Shown here piece after piece: positions 25,422 to 32,688 of a DNA stretch of 64,000 nucleotides. Position 1 is the first letter of the stretch; each line of letters starts with the position of its first letter. The notes under the pieces are model-generated. The model was not told the DNA's origin and did no database searches. It worked only from the letters and a program-made list of their open reading frames with translations. The stretch comes from Bosea sp. 124 (GTDB lineage Bacteria; Pseudomonadota; Alphaproteobacteria; Rhizobiales; Beijerinckiaceae). The position numbers and the translations under genes were made by a program. The stretch lies in NCBI RefSeq assembly GCF_003046175.1, contig NZ_PZZM01000001.1, positions 124,001-188,000 on the forward strand. The letters run 5' to 3'.

Positions 25422-26617
25422 TGGAACAGAGCTGGCGCTGGTTCGGCCCCGACGACGTCGTGACGCTTGCCCAGGCGCGGCAGGCGGGCGCATGCGGCAT
25501 CGTCAACGCGCTCCATCAGATCCCCTATGGCGTGGTCTGGAGTGTCGAGGAGATCGAGGCGCGCAAGGCGATCATCGCGCGCGATGCCAGCCTGGGGCTG
25601 CGCTGGAACGTGGTCGAGAGCCTGCCGCTGCATGAGAGCATCAAGATCGGCGAGGGCGATCTCGAGCCGATCTTCGAGAACTACCGGCAATCGCTGCGCA
25701 ACCTCGCCGCCTGCGGGCTGGAGGTGATCTGCTACAATTTCATGCCGGTGCTCGACTGGACGCGCACGGAGCTCGCCTACCGGCTGCCCGGCGGCGGCAC
25801 GGCGCTGCGCTTCAACATCCACGAATACGTCGCTTTCGACCATTTTATGCTGCAACGCCCCGGCGCGGCGGACGGCCATCCGGCCGATGTGATGGACCGC
25901 GCGAAAGCCTGGTTCGAGCGCTCCTCGGAGGCCGACCGCGACCGGCTGCTCGCCAACATCATGGCGGGATTGCCCGGCGCCTATGACCGTTACGACGTGC
26001 CCGGCCTCAAGCGCATGCTGGAGCGCTATCACGGCATGGGCCATGAGGCGCTGCGCGCTAATCTGAAGCGCTTCCTCGAAGCCGTCATCCCGACGGCCGA
26101 GGAGGTCGGTATCCGGATGTGCATCCATCCCGACGATCCGCCGCGCCCGCTCTTCGGGCTGCCGCGCATCTGCTCGGACGCGGACGACATCGCCTTCATC
26201 CTGAACGCGGTCGACCGGCCGGCGAACGGGCTGACGCTGTGCTCGGGCTCGCTCGGCGCCAATCCGAAGAACGACGTGCCGGCGATCGCGCGGCGCTTCG
26301 CCGACCGGATCTGGTTCGCGCATCTGCGCAACGTCGCCAAGGACCCGGACGGCTCCTTCATGGAGGCCGAGCATCTCGGCGGCGATACCGACATGGTGGC
26401 GCTGGTAGAAGCCCTTCTGGCCGAGGAACAGCGGCGCAAGGCGGCAGGCCTCCCGCACTGGCAGATCCCGATGCGGCCCGACCATGGCCACGAACTGCTC
26501 GACGACATCGGCAAGGGCAGTTTCCCGGGCTATCCGGCGGTCGGGCGCCTGCGCGGCCTCGCCGAGCTGCGCGGCGTGATGGCAGCGGTCAGCTCGCTGC
26601 GAGGTTACGTGAGCTGA
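25421..26617 (+). CDS. uxuA: Mannonate dehydratase
   Basis: The 398-residue TIM-barrel enzyme dehydrates D-mannonate to 2-keto-3-deoxygluconate in glucuronate/hexuronate breakdown. Typical segments are MEQSWRWFGPDDVVTLAQAR, GLRWNVVESLPLHESIK, CYNFMPVLDWTRTEL, RMCIHPDDPPRPLFGLPRI (metal-binding His), LTLCSGSLGA, IWFAHLRNV and PMRPDHGHELLDD. The length matches the E. coli enzyme (394). It follows the GntR gene on the same strand; no uxuB, uxaC or kdgK is next to it in this window. Its ATG overlaps the stop of the ten-codon ORF. Confidence 0.94.
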   Translation: MEQSWRWFGPDDVVTLAQARQAGACGIVNALHQIPYGVVWSVEEIEARKAIIARDASLGLRWNVVESLPLHESIKIGEGDLEPIFENYRQSLRNLAACGLEVICYNFMPVLDWTRTELAYRLPGGGTALRFNIHEYVAFDHFMLQRPGAADGHPADVMDRAKAWFERSSEADRDRLLANIMAGLPGAYDRYDVPGLKRMLERYHGMGHEALRANLKRFLEAVIPTAEEVGIRMCIHPDDPPRPLFGLPRICSDADDIAFILNAVDRPANGLTLCSGSLGANPKNDVPAIARRFADRIWFAHLRNVAKDPDGSFMEAEHLGGDTDMVALVEALLAEEQRRKAAGLPHWQIPMRPDHGHELLDDIGKGSFPGYPAVGRLRGLAELRGVMAAVSSLRGYVS

Positions 26618-26638
26618 GTTGCGAAGGCAAAGTGTCAG

Positions 26639-27034
26639 CTATTGCCTCAGCAGATAGCCGGCCTCGATCAGCGGCGCGTATTCGTAGCGATAGTTCCATT
26701 CATAGAGGCCGCTATCGCGGATACTGAAACGCCGCATCAGCATGGCTTCGCGCAGGGCCGCCCCGCCGGGGCGGCTCACGCGCATCACATGAAACCAGAG
26801 GCGGTGGTAGTTCACCTCGACCAACTCGCAAATGCAGGCATTGTGCGAACTGCGTCCGAGGTCGCGGCCATAGGTACGAATGCGCTGATAGAGCGTCACC
26901 GGCGCCTTACCGATGTATTTCGGATAGAACGTGTCGCGCTGGATGTAGCCGATCTCGTAGACACCCGGGGCCATCAGATAGCCCTTGTGCTCGCGATAGT
27001 CCGAGAGCTTCATCGCATCCGACCAGCGCGCCAT
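26639..27034 (-). CDS. GIY-YIG-type nuclease domain protein
   Basis: The 131-residue protein contains GVYEIGYIQRDTFYPKYIGK (about residues 24-43), a GIY-YIG-like core in which the first motif reads GVYEIG and the second YIGKA. The conserved arginine may be in LYQRIRTYGRDLG. It has no attached DNA-binding domain. Such stand-alone domains may be nucleases or degenerate relatives; the function is unknown. It is convergent with uxuA and lies downstream of the nitrite-reductase operon, 72 bp away. Confidence 0.7.
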   Translation of the reverse strand: MARWSDAMKLSDYREHKGYLMAPGVYEIGYIQRDTFYPKYIGKAPVTLYQRIRTYGRDLGRSSHNACICELVEVNYHRLWFHVMRVSRPGGAALREAMLMRRFSIRDSGLYEWNYRYEYAPLIEAGYLLRQ

Positions 27035-27106
27035 CGCCCGTTCCGTCCCCTGCTCTCGCCTTGAGCGTAGTGCCCATGATCCGACCGGGCAACGATCCTC
27101 ACACCG

Positions 27107-28690
27107 TCAGTAGACGTCCGCCTGATAGCGCCCGGCCTTCTTCAGTGCTGCGACATAGGCAACCGCCTCGTCAGGCGAGCGCTTGCCGTGCTCGGCGACG
27201 ACATCGACCATCGCCCGCTCGACATCCTTGGCCATGCGCTTGGCATCGCCACAGACGTAGAAATGCGCGCCCTGCTCCAGCCAGGCGAAAAGCTCGGCTC
27301 CACGCTCGCGCATGCGGTCCTGAACATAGATCTTCTCGCTGCCGTCGCGCGACCAGGCCAGCGTCAGGCCGGTGAGGACGCCCTCCTGCTTCATCGCCGT
27401 CAGCTCGTCCTCGTAGAAGAAGTCGCTGGCGCGGCGCTGATGGCCGAAGAACAGCCAGTTCCTGCCCGGCGCCCCGGTCGCGCGGCGGTCATGCAGGAAG
27501 GCGCGGAAAGGTGCGACGCCGGTGCCCGGGCCGCACATGATGACGGGCGTCTGCGGATCGGCGGGAAGGCCGAAGCCATGGGCGCGCTGGACATAGACCG
27601 GCACCTTGTCGCCGGGCTGGACGCGTTCGCCGAGGAAGGTCGAGGCCACGCCCCAGCGCGGGCGGCTGCCGATCTTGTAGCGCACCGTGTCCACCGTCAG
27701 CGTGATGCGACCGGGGGTCGCCACGCAGGAGGACGAGATCGAGTAGAGCCGCGGCTGCAGCGGGTCGAGCGCCTCGAAGAAGGCCTCGGCCGAGAGCCGG
27801 GCCTGACCGAATTTGTGCAGCGTGCCGAGCACGTCGAGCCGGTCGAGATCGCCATCGGGGTCCTCGCCCGCAGCGAGGCGCTTGGCCTTGGCGCGGGTCT
27901 CGCCGCCGGTGACATAGGAGATGAGCTGGAACAGTGCGTCGGGCGCCGGGCCGAGCGCGCGCTCAGCGATCAGCGCCTGCCGCAGTGTCGTGCCGCCGAC
28001 ATCGGCATCCGGACGCACGCCGAGCAGCGCGATCACCGCATCGACGAGGCGCGGATCGTTCTGCGCGACGATGCCGAAGGCGTCGCCGACGATGTAGTCG
28101 AGGCCGCATTCGCTCAGATCGAACTCGACATGCCAGGTCTCCTTCTCGGAGCCCTCGCCATTAAGCTTGCGGCGCGAGAGGAAGGTCGCCAGCGCGGGAT
28201 TTTCACGCGAGCGGCCGATGGGGCCTGCGGGCGCGGCCGGTGCCGCCTCGGACGAGGCGGCGGCTGGAGTCGAACCCGCCTCCTCCGTCAGAGCCTTCAG
28301 CATCCGCAGCGTATCCTTGCCGCCGGGCGCGCAGAGGTTCAGCCGCGGCTCCTTGCCCTCGGCGATCGCGGCCGAATAGGTCTCGCAGACATAGCCGCAC
28401 TGGCCGCAATCCTGCTGCGCCATCGCGGCGAAGAGCTTCCTCGGCAAGGGCTTGCCCTCGGCCAGCGTCATCCGCTCGGCCATCTCCAGCGACGGATCGT
28501 GCCAGGGCGCGCCGTCATCCGCCTCACCCATCACGGCGGCATTCTCGGCCGGCGACAGCGCCGTGACGCCTGCATTGTCGAGCGAGAGCAGGCCGGCGAA
28601 GAAGCCGTTCAGCCAGGAGCGCTGCTCCTCGCTGAAGGGTGCAGTCTCGGGCAGGACCTGGACGAGCGGGCTTGCGGTCTGGACGGTCAT
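27107..28690 (-). CDS. FeS-FAD-NADPH reductase (CysJ-like, no flavodoxin domain)
   Basis: The 527-residue protein combines an N-terminal FeS domain like that of RnfB (DCGQCGYVCETY plus NLCAPGG; Cys95, 98, 102 and 120) with a CysJ/diflavin-type FAD and NADPH module: PRLYSISSS (FAD), CGPGTGVAPFRAFL (NADPH), WLFFGHQRRASDFFY and HFYVCGDAKRMAKDVE, ending ...RYQADVY with the family aromatic C-terminus. The FMN flavodoxin domain of CysJ is absent; the FeS cluster may replace it. The ATG overlaps the nirA stop (ATGA), so the probable job is to feed NADPH electrons to the nitrite reductase or nitrate reductase. This is inferred from context. Confidence 0.85.
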   Translation of the reverse strand: MTVQTASPLVQVLPETAPFSEEQRSWLNGFFAGLLSLDNAGVTALSPAENAAVMGEADDGAPWHDPSLEMAERMTLAEGKPLPRKLFAAMAQQDCGQCGYVCETYSAAIAEGKEPRLNLCAPGGKDTLRMLKALTEEAGSTPAAASSEAAPAAPAGPIGRSRENPALATFLSRRKLNGEGSEKETWHVEFDLSECGLDYIVGDAFGIVAQNDPRLVDAVIALLGVRPDADVGGTTLRQALIAERALGPAPDALFQLISYVTGGETRAKAKRLAAGEDPDGDLDRLDVLGTLHKFGQARLSAEAFFEALDPLQPRLYSISSSCVATPGRITLTVDTVRYKIGSRPRWGVASTFLGERVQPGDKVPVYVQRAHGFGLPADPQTPVIMCGPGTGVAPFRAFLHDRRATGAPGRNWLFFGHQRRASDFFYEDELTAMKQEGVLTGLTLAWSRDGSEKIYVQDRMRERGAELFAWLEQGAHFYVCGDAKRMAKDVERAMVDVVAEHGKRSPDEAVAYVAALKKAGRYQADVY

Positions 28691-30489
28691 GCCGCATCTC
28701 CCGTCTGCGCGACGAGCGCCTGCAGCGCCGCGATCTCGTGGCGACGGGCGAAAGCGACAAAGCTCTCGTCCGGCCCGGCGCGATGGACGGTCCATGTCCG
28801 CAGGATCGCCTCGACCAGCGCCGGTGCGTCCTCCGCCTTCACATCGGTGCGGAATTCGCGGCCGATGCCCCCCTCGACGCCGAAGCCCCCGCCGACGAAG
28901 ACATGGTAGCCCGGCACGGTGTCGCCCTCGTCGCTGACCGGCACCTTGGCGCCGATCAGGCCGAGATCGCCGATATAGTGCTGGGCGCAGGAGTTGTGGC
29001 AGCCGGTCAGATGGATATTGACGGGGGTGTCCAACGTAATCCGCGGCTCGCAATGGGCGGCGATGGCGAGCGCATCCTCCTTGGTGTGGGCACCCGCGAA
29101 TTTGCAGCCTGTCGCGCCCGTGCAGGCGATCAGCCCGGCGCGGAGGATCGAGGTCTCGGCCGAAAGACCGATGGCCTGAAGATTGGCGACGACATCCTCG
29201 ACTTTCGCATCGGGCACACCCGAGATCAGCAGGTTCTGCCAGACGGTGAGGCGGATATCGCCATCGCCGCAAGCTTGCGAGATCGAGGCGATGACGCGCA
29301 TCTGCTGGACGGTGAGCTTGCCGACTGGAAGCGCCACGCCGATCCAGTTGAGGCCGGGCTGAACTTGGGGATGCACGCCGATATGACCGAGCCGGTCATA
29401 GGCCGGGCGCGGCTTGACGAAGGCTGCATCGAGACGGACGAGCCTGCGGCCCAACTTCTCCTCGACCGCCGTCAGGAACGTCTCGAAGCCCCAGGCGTCG
29501 AGCAAATATTTCAGCCGCGACTTGTTGCGGTCGGTACGGTTGCCGTTGGCGATGAAGACACGCACGATCGCATCCGACACCGCGATGGCATCCGAGGGCG
29601 CGACGATGACGCCGGTGTCGCGGGCGAGGTCCTTGTGGCCGGTGATGCCACCGAGCGCGAGGCGGTACCAGATGCCCGGCGGGACGGGCTGGCCTTCGAA
29701 GACGGCGCCCTCGCCGACCTCGATGGCCTGGAAGCCGATGTCGTTGGTGTCCTCCAGCGTCGCGATTGAACCCGCACCGTCGAAGGCGACGTTGAACTTG
29801 CGCGGCAGGCCGTAGAGCGAACGGTCGTTCAGGATGTGGTGGTGCCAGGCGCGGGCATGGGGACGGGTGTCGAGCAGTTCGAGCGGGTCGATGCCGGCGG
29901 TCGCCGAGCCCGTGACATTGCGGATGTTGTCGGCGCCCGAGCCTTTGGCGGTGAGACCAAGATCGGCGAGACCCTCGAGCAGCGCGGCCGCATTCTCGGC
30001 CGGGATCTCGCGCACCTGAAGATTGGCGCGCGTGGTGACGTGGCTGTAGGGGCCGCAGAGTTTCTCAGCCAGATCGGCGACGCCAGCGAACTGCCAAGCC
30101 TTCAGGATGCCGTTGGGAATGCGCAGCCGGCACATATAGCTGTTCTGCGCCGGGGCTACGTAAAACAGGCCGTGATAGCGCCAGCGGAAATTGTCCTCGG
30201 GCTTCGGATAGAGGCCGGCCTTCGCCTGGTCCTTGAAGCGGGCATAGGCATCGAAGGGGTGCTCGGCCGCCTTCCACTTCTCCTGATCGACGAGCTTGCC
30301 GCCGGCCGCGACGGTCTTCGCCTGCGCCTCCTGATGCTCCCTGTCGGGGCCGCTCGGCCTGGCCGCGCCGCCTGCGCCGCCCTGCGCGCTGCCGAGCGGA
30401 GCCAGTCCGCGCGCCGTGCGGGCCGACTGCATGCCGCTCATGAAGCCTTCGAGATAGCGCTTCTGGTCGGGGGTGAAATCGTCGCTCAT
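28687..30489 (-). CDS. nirA: Siroheme nitrite/sulfite reductase (NirA type)
   Basis: The 600-residue monomeric enzyme has two ferredoxin-like/siroheme repeats. The cluster- and siroheme-binding cysteines are in ACTGATGCKFAGAHTK and HLTGCHNSCAQHYIGDLGLIG (about residues 455-515). It reduces nitrite to ammonium with six electrons in the cytoplasm. The position between globin and FeS-FAD reductase genes in a nitrate-assimilation operon favours nitrite over sulfite. The N-terminal 60 residues are a Gly/Ala/Gln-rich linker (GSAQGGAGGAARPSG) not part of the catalytic fold. It starts 21 bp after the globin stop. Confidence 0.93.
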   Translation of the reverse strand: MSDDFTPDQKRYLEGFMSGMQSARTARGLAPLGSAQGGAGGAARPSGPDREHQEAQAKTVAAGGKLVDQEKWKAAEHPFDAYARFKDQAKAGLYPKPEDNFRWRYHGLFYVAPAQNSYMCRLRIPNGILKAWQFAGVADLAEKLCGPYSHVTTRANLQVREIPAENAAALLEGLADLGLTAKGSGADNIRNVTGSATAGIDPLELLDTRPHARAWHHHILNDRSLYGLPRKFNVAFDGAGSIATLEDTNDIGFQAIEVGEGAVFEGQPVPPGIWYRLALGGITGHKDLARDTGVIVAPSDAIAVSDAIVRVFIANGNRTDRNKSRLKYLLDAWGFETFLTAVEEKLGRRLVRLDAAFVKPRPAYDRLGHIGVHPQVQPGLNWIGVALPVGKLTVQQMRVIASISQACGDGDIRLTVWQNLLISGVPDAKVEDVVANLQAIGLSAETSILRAGLIACTGATGCKFAGAHTKEDALAIAAHCEPRITLDTPVNIHLTGCHNSCAQHYIGDLGLIGAKVPVSDEGDTVPGYHVFVGGGFGVEGGIGREFRTDVKAEDAPALVEAILRTWTVHRAGPDESFVAFARRHEIAALQALVAQTGDAA

Positions 30490-30510
30490 GGTTCTGCTCT
30501 GGCTGACGGA

Positions 30511-30933
30511 TCAGGCCGTTGTGCTCTGGCCGGCCGCCGCGATCATCGCGCCGGAGAGGGTCCCGTAGGCGCTCGTCCAGGCGTCCCTGACGGCAGGGGT
30601 GAAGCCTTCGCCGAGGCCCTGCTCCAGCGTCCAGAGCAGCGCCGCGCCGACCGGCGCGTAATGCGCCGCCGTGACGCCGTAGCCATTGTGCTTGCGGGCC
30701 AATGCGCCCACCGCGGGCATCAGGGCCGGCAGGTCGTCGAGCCCCTTCACCACGACGGCGAGCGTGCCCATCAGCTTGCGGCCCTGCTCTTTCATGTCCG
30801 TGACCTTGAACAAGGGCCGGACCTCGGGGGCGATCTCGAACAGGCGGCCGTAGAACAAGGCGGCAGCCTGCTCGGCAATAGGGGCGACCTTGGAGAAGCT
30901 CGCCTTGATTTCGGAAACCTGATCGGGGGTCAT
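30511..30933 (-). CDS. Single-domain globin
   Basis: The 140-residue protein is a Vitreoscilla/flavohaemoglobin-type single-domain globin. Helix landmarks are MTPDQVSEIKASFSKVAPIA, ALFYGRLFEIAPEVRPLFK (B-C-E region with the conserved F), the proximal-side HNGYGVTAAHYAPVGAALLWTL (F8 His in AARKHNGYGV) and WTSAYGTLSGAMI. The start at 30933 (MTPDQ...) is preferred over 30975, which lies inside the nrtD gene. Within an assimilatory nitrate operon it probably handles nitric oxide formed as a by-product, by family analogy. Confidence 0.9.
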   Translation of the reverse strand: MTPDQVSEIKASFSKVAPIAEQAAALFYGRLFEIAPEVRPLFKVTDMKEQGRKLMGTLAVVVKGLDDLPALMPAVGALARKHNGYGVTAAHYAPVGAALLWTLEQGLGEGFTPAVRDAWTSAYGTLSGAMIAAAGQSTTA

Positions 30934-30943
30934 GATCGTCTCC

Positions 30944-31735
30944 TCAAGCCGCTTCGACGAAGCGATGGCGCTCATAGAGGAACTTCAGCACCGCTTCGCG
31001 GGCGGCGATGTAAGTGCGGTCGGCGACCAGGTCGAGCCGCTTGCGCGGGCGCGCCAGACGGACGTCGAGCACCTCGCCGATGCGGGCCGAGGGGCCGTTG
31101 GTCATCATCACGATCCGGTCCGAGAGCAGCACGGCCTCATCGACGTCATGGGTGATCATGATCATCGTGTTCCCGAGGGTGGCATGGATCTGCATGATCG
31201 AATCCTGCAGATGGGCGCGGGTCAGGGCGTCGAGCGCCCCGAAGGGCTCGTCGAGCAACAGGATCTTCGGCTCCATCGAGAGACCTCGCGCGATGCCGAC
31301 GCGCTGCTTCATGCCGCCGGAGATTTCGCCCGGCCGCTTGTCCTTCGCGTGTCCCATCTGGACGAGCTCAAGATTGTGCATGATCCAGTCATGCCGCTCG
31401 GCCTTCGACTTCCGTCCGCTGAAGACCTTGTTCACGGCGAGTGCGACATTGTCGTAGACGGTGAGCCAGGGCAGCAGCGAGTGGTTCTGGAACACCACCG
31501 CGCGCTCCGGACCGGGGTCCCGGACCTCCCGCCCCTCGAGCAGGACGGCGCCGGCCGAGATCGGCGTCAGCCCCGCGATGATGTTGAGCAAGGTCGACTT
31601 GCCGCAGCCGGAATGGCCGATCACCGAGACATACTCGCCCTTCTCGATCTCGAGGCTGATGTCCTTGAGCACGTTGGTCGAGGCTGCTCCGCGCTGGAAG
31701 GTTTTGTCGACGTGATCGATCTTGAGATAGCTCAT
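30944..31735 (-). CDS. nrtD: Nitrate ABC transporter ATP-binding protein
   Basis: The 263-residue ATPase has Walker A VIGHSGCGKSTLLNIIAG, signature ISGGMKQRVGIARGL, Walker B KILLLDEPFGALD and VTHD-equivalent ITHDVDEAVLLSDRI. DVRLARPRKRLDLV at the end is typical of NrtC/NrtD/SsuB/TauB-type ATPases. It energises nitrate import with NrtB and the binding protein NrtA. The spacing is 10 bp to both neighbours, so it belongs to the single nas operon. Confidence 0.93.
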   Translation of the reverse strand: MSYLKIDHVDKTFQRGAASTNVLKDISLEIEKGEYVSVIGHSGCGKSTLLNIIAGLTPISAGAVLLEGREVRDPGPERAVVFQNHSLLPWLTVYDNVALAVNKVFSGRKSKAERHDWIMHNLELVQMGHAKDKRPGEISGGMKQRVGIARGLSMEPKILLLDEPFGALDALTRAHLQDSIMQIHATLGNTMIMITHDVDEAVLLSDRIVMMTNGPSARIGEVLDVRLARPRKRLDLVADRTYIAAREAVLKFLYERHRFVEAA

Positions 31736-31745
31736 GCTCGCCTCC

Positions 31746-32654
31746 TCAGTTGGTCAGGGTGCCGCGGGTGACGATGGTGCCGACGAAGGCGACGAGGCGG
31801 TCGAGCACGAAGCCGACGACGCCGATGTAGATGAGCGCCACGATGATGTCGGAGAGGCGCGAGGAGTTCCACGCGTCCCAGATGAAGAAGCCGATGCCGA
31901 CGCCGCCGGTCAGCATCTCGGCCGCGACGATGGCAAGCCAGGACAGGCCGACGCCGATGCGCAGGCCGGTGAAGATGTAGGGCGCGGCCGAGGGCACCAT
32001 GATCTTGAAGAAGAACTCGATCTGGTTCAGCCGCAGCACCTGCGCGACATTGCGGTAGTCCTGCGGGATGTTGCGGATGCCGACCGCAGTGTTGATGATC
32101 ACCGGCCAGATGGCGGTGATGAAAATCACGAAGATCGCCGAGGGCTGGCTGTCGCGGAAGGCGGCGAGCGAGAGCGGCAGCCAGGCGAGCGGCGGCACGG
32201 TGCGCAGCACCTGGAAGACGGGATCGAGCCCGCGCATGGCCCAGACCGACTGGCCGACCAGCGCGCCGAGCAGCACGCCGACGATCGCCGCCAGGCTGAA
32301 GCCGATGGCGACGCGCTGGAGCGAAACCAGGATGCGCCAGCCGAGCCCGATGTCCTGGGAGCCCGCCCAGTAGAACGGCTCGACGATCAGGTCCTTCGCC
32401 TCCTCCCAGATCTTCGTCGGCGGCGGCAGCGAGGATTGCGGACCCGACGCCGCGATCTGCCAGAACAGCGCGATCAGCGCGACCGTGACCAGCGGCGGCA
32501 GGACATTGACCAGCACCGCCTTGAGCCAGGGCAGCAGGCGCTGGCCCAGCCGCTTGCGCGACGCAACGGGCAGCGGCACGATTCCGGGCTTCGCACCCGG
32601 CAGGGTGACGACCGTCGCTCCTGCAGTCGCTTCCTTCAAGACAGCCCGACCCAT
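31746..32654 (-). CDS. nrtB: Nitrate ABC transporter permease
   Basis: The 302-residue permease has a basic N-terminus and about six to seven helices. Characteristic segments are FQVLRTVPPLAWLPLSLAAF, FVIFITAIWPVIINTAVGIR, the EAA-like loop QVLRLNQIEFFFKIMVPSAAPYIFTGLRIG, and VGIGFFIWDAWNSSRLSDII. These match NrtB/CmpB permeases for nitrate or bicarbonate; the operon makes nitrate likely. The start at 32654 (MGRAVLKEATAG) lies 34 bp after the nasA stop; the frame further upstream is inside nasA. Confidence 0.93.
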   Translation of the reverse strand: MGRAVLKEATAGATVVTLPGAKPGIVPLPVASRKRLGQRLLPWLKAVLVNVLPPLVTVALIALFWQIAASGPQSSLPPPTKIWEEAKDLIVEPFYWAGSQDIGLGWRILVSLQRVAIGFSLAAIVGVLLGALVGQSVWAMRGLDPVFQVLRTVPPLAWLPLSLAAFRDSQPSAIFVIFITAIWPVIINTAVGIRNIPQDYRNVAQVLRLNQIEFFFKIMVPSAAPYIFTGLRIGVGLSWLAIVAAEMLTGGVGIGFFIWDAWNSSRLSDIIVALIYIGVVGFVLDRLVAFVGTIVTRGTLTN

Positions 32655-32688
32655 CCGGTCCTCCTGTGGTTGGTGTGTTCGCAATGGC

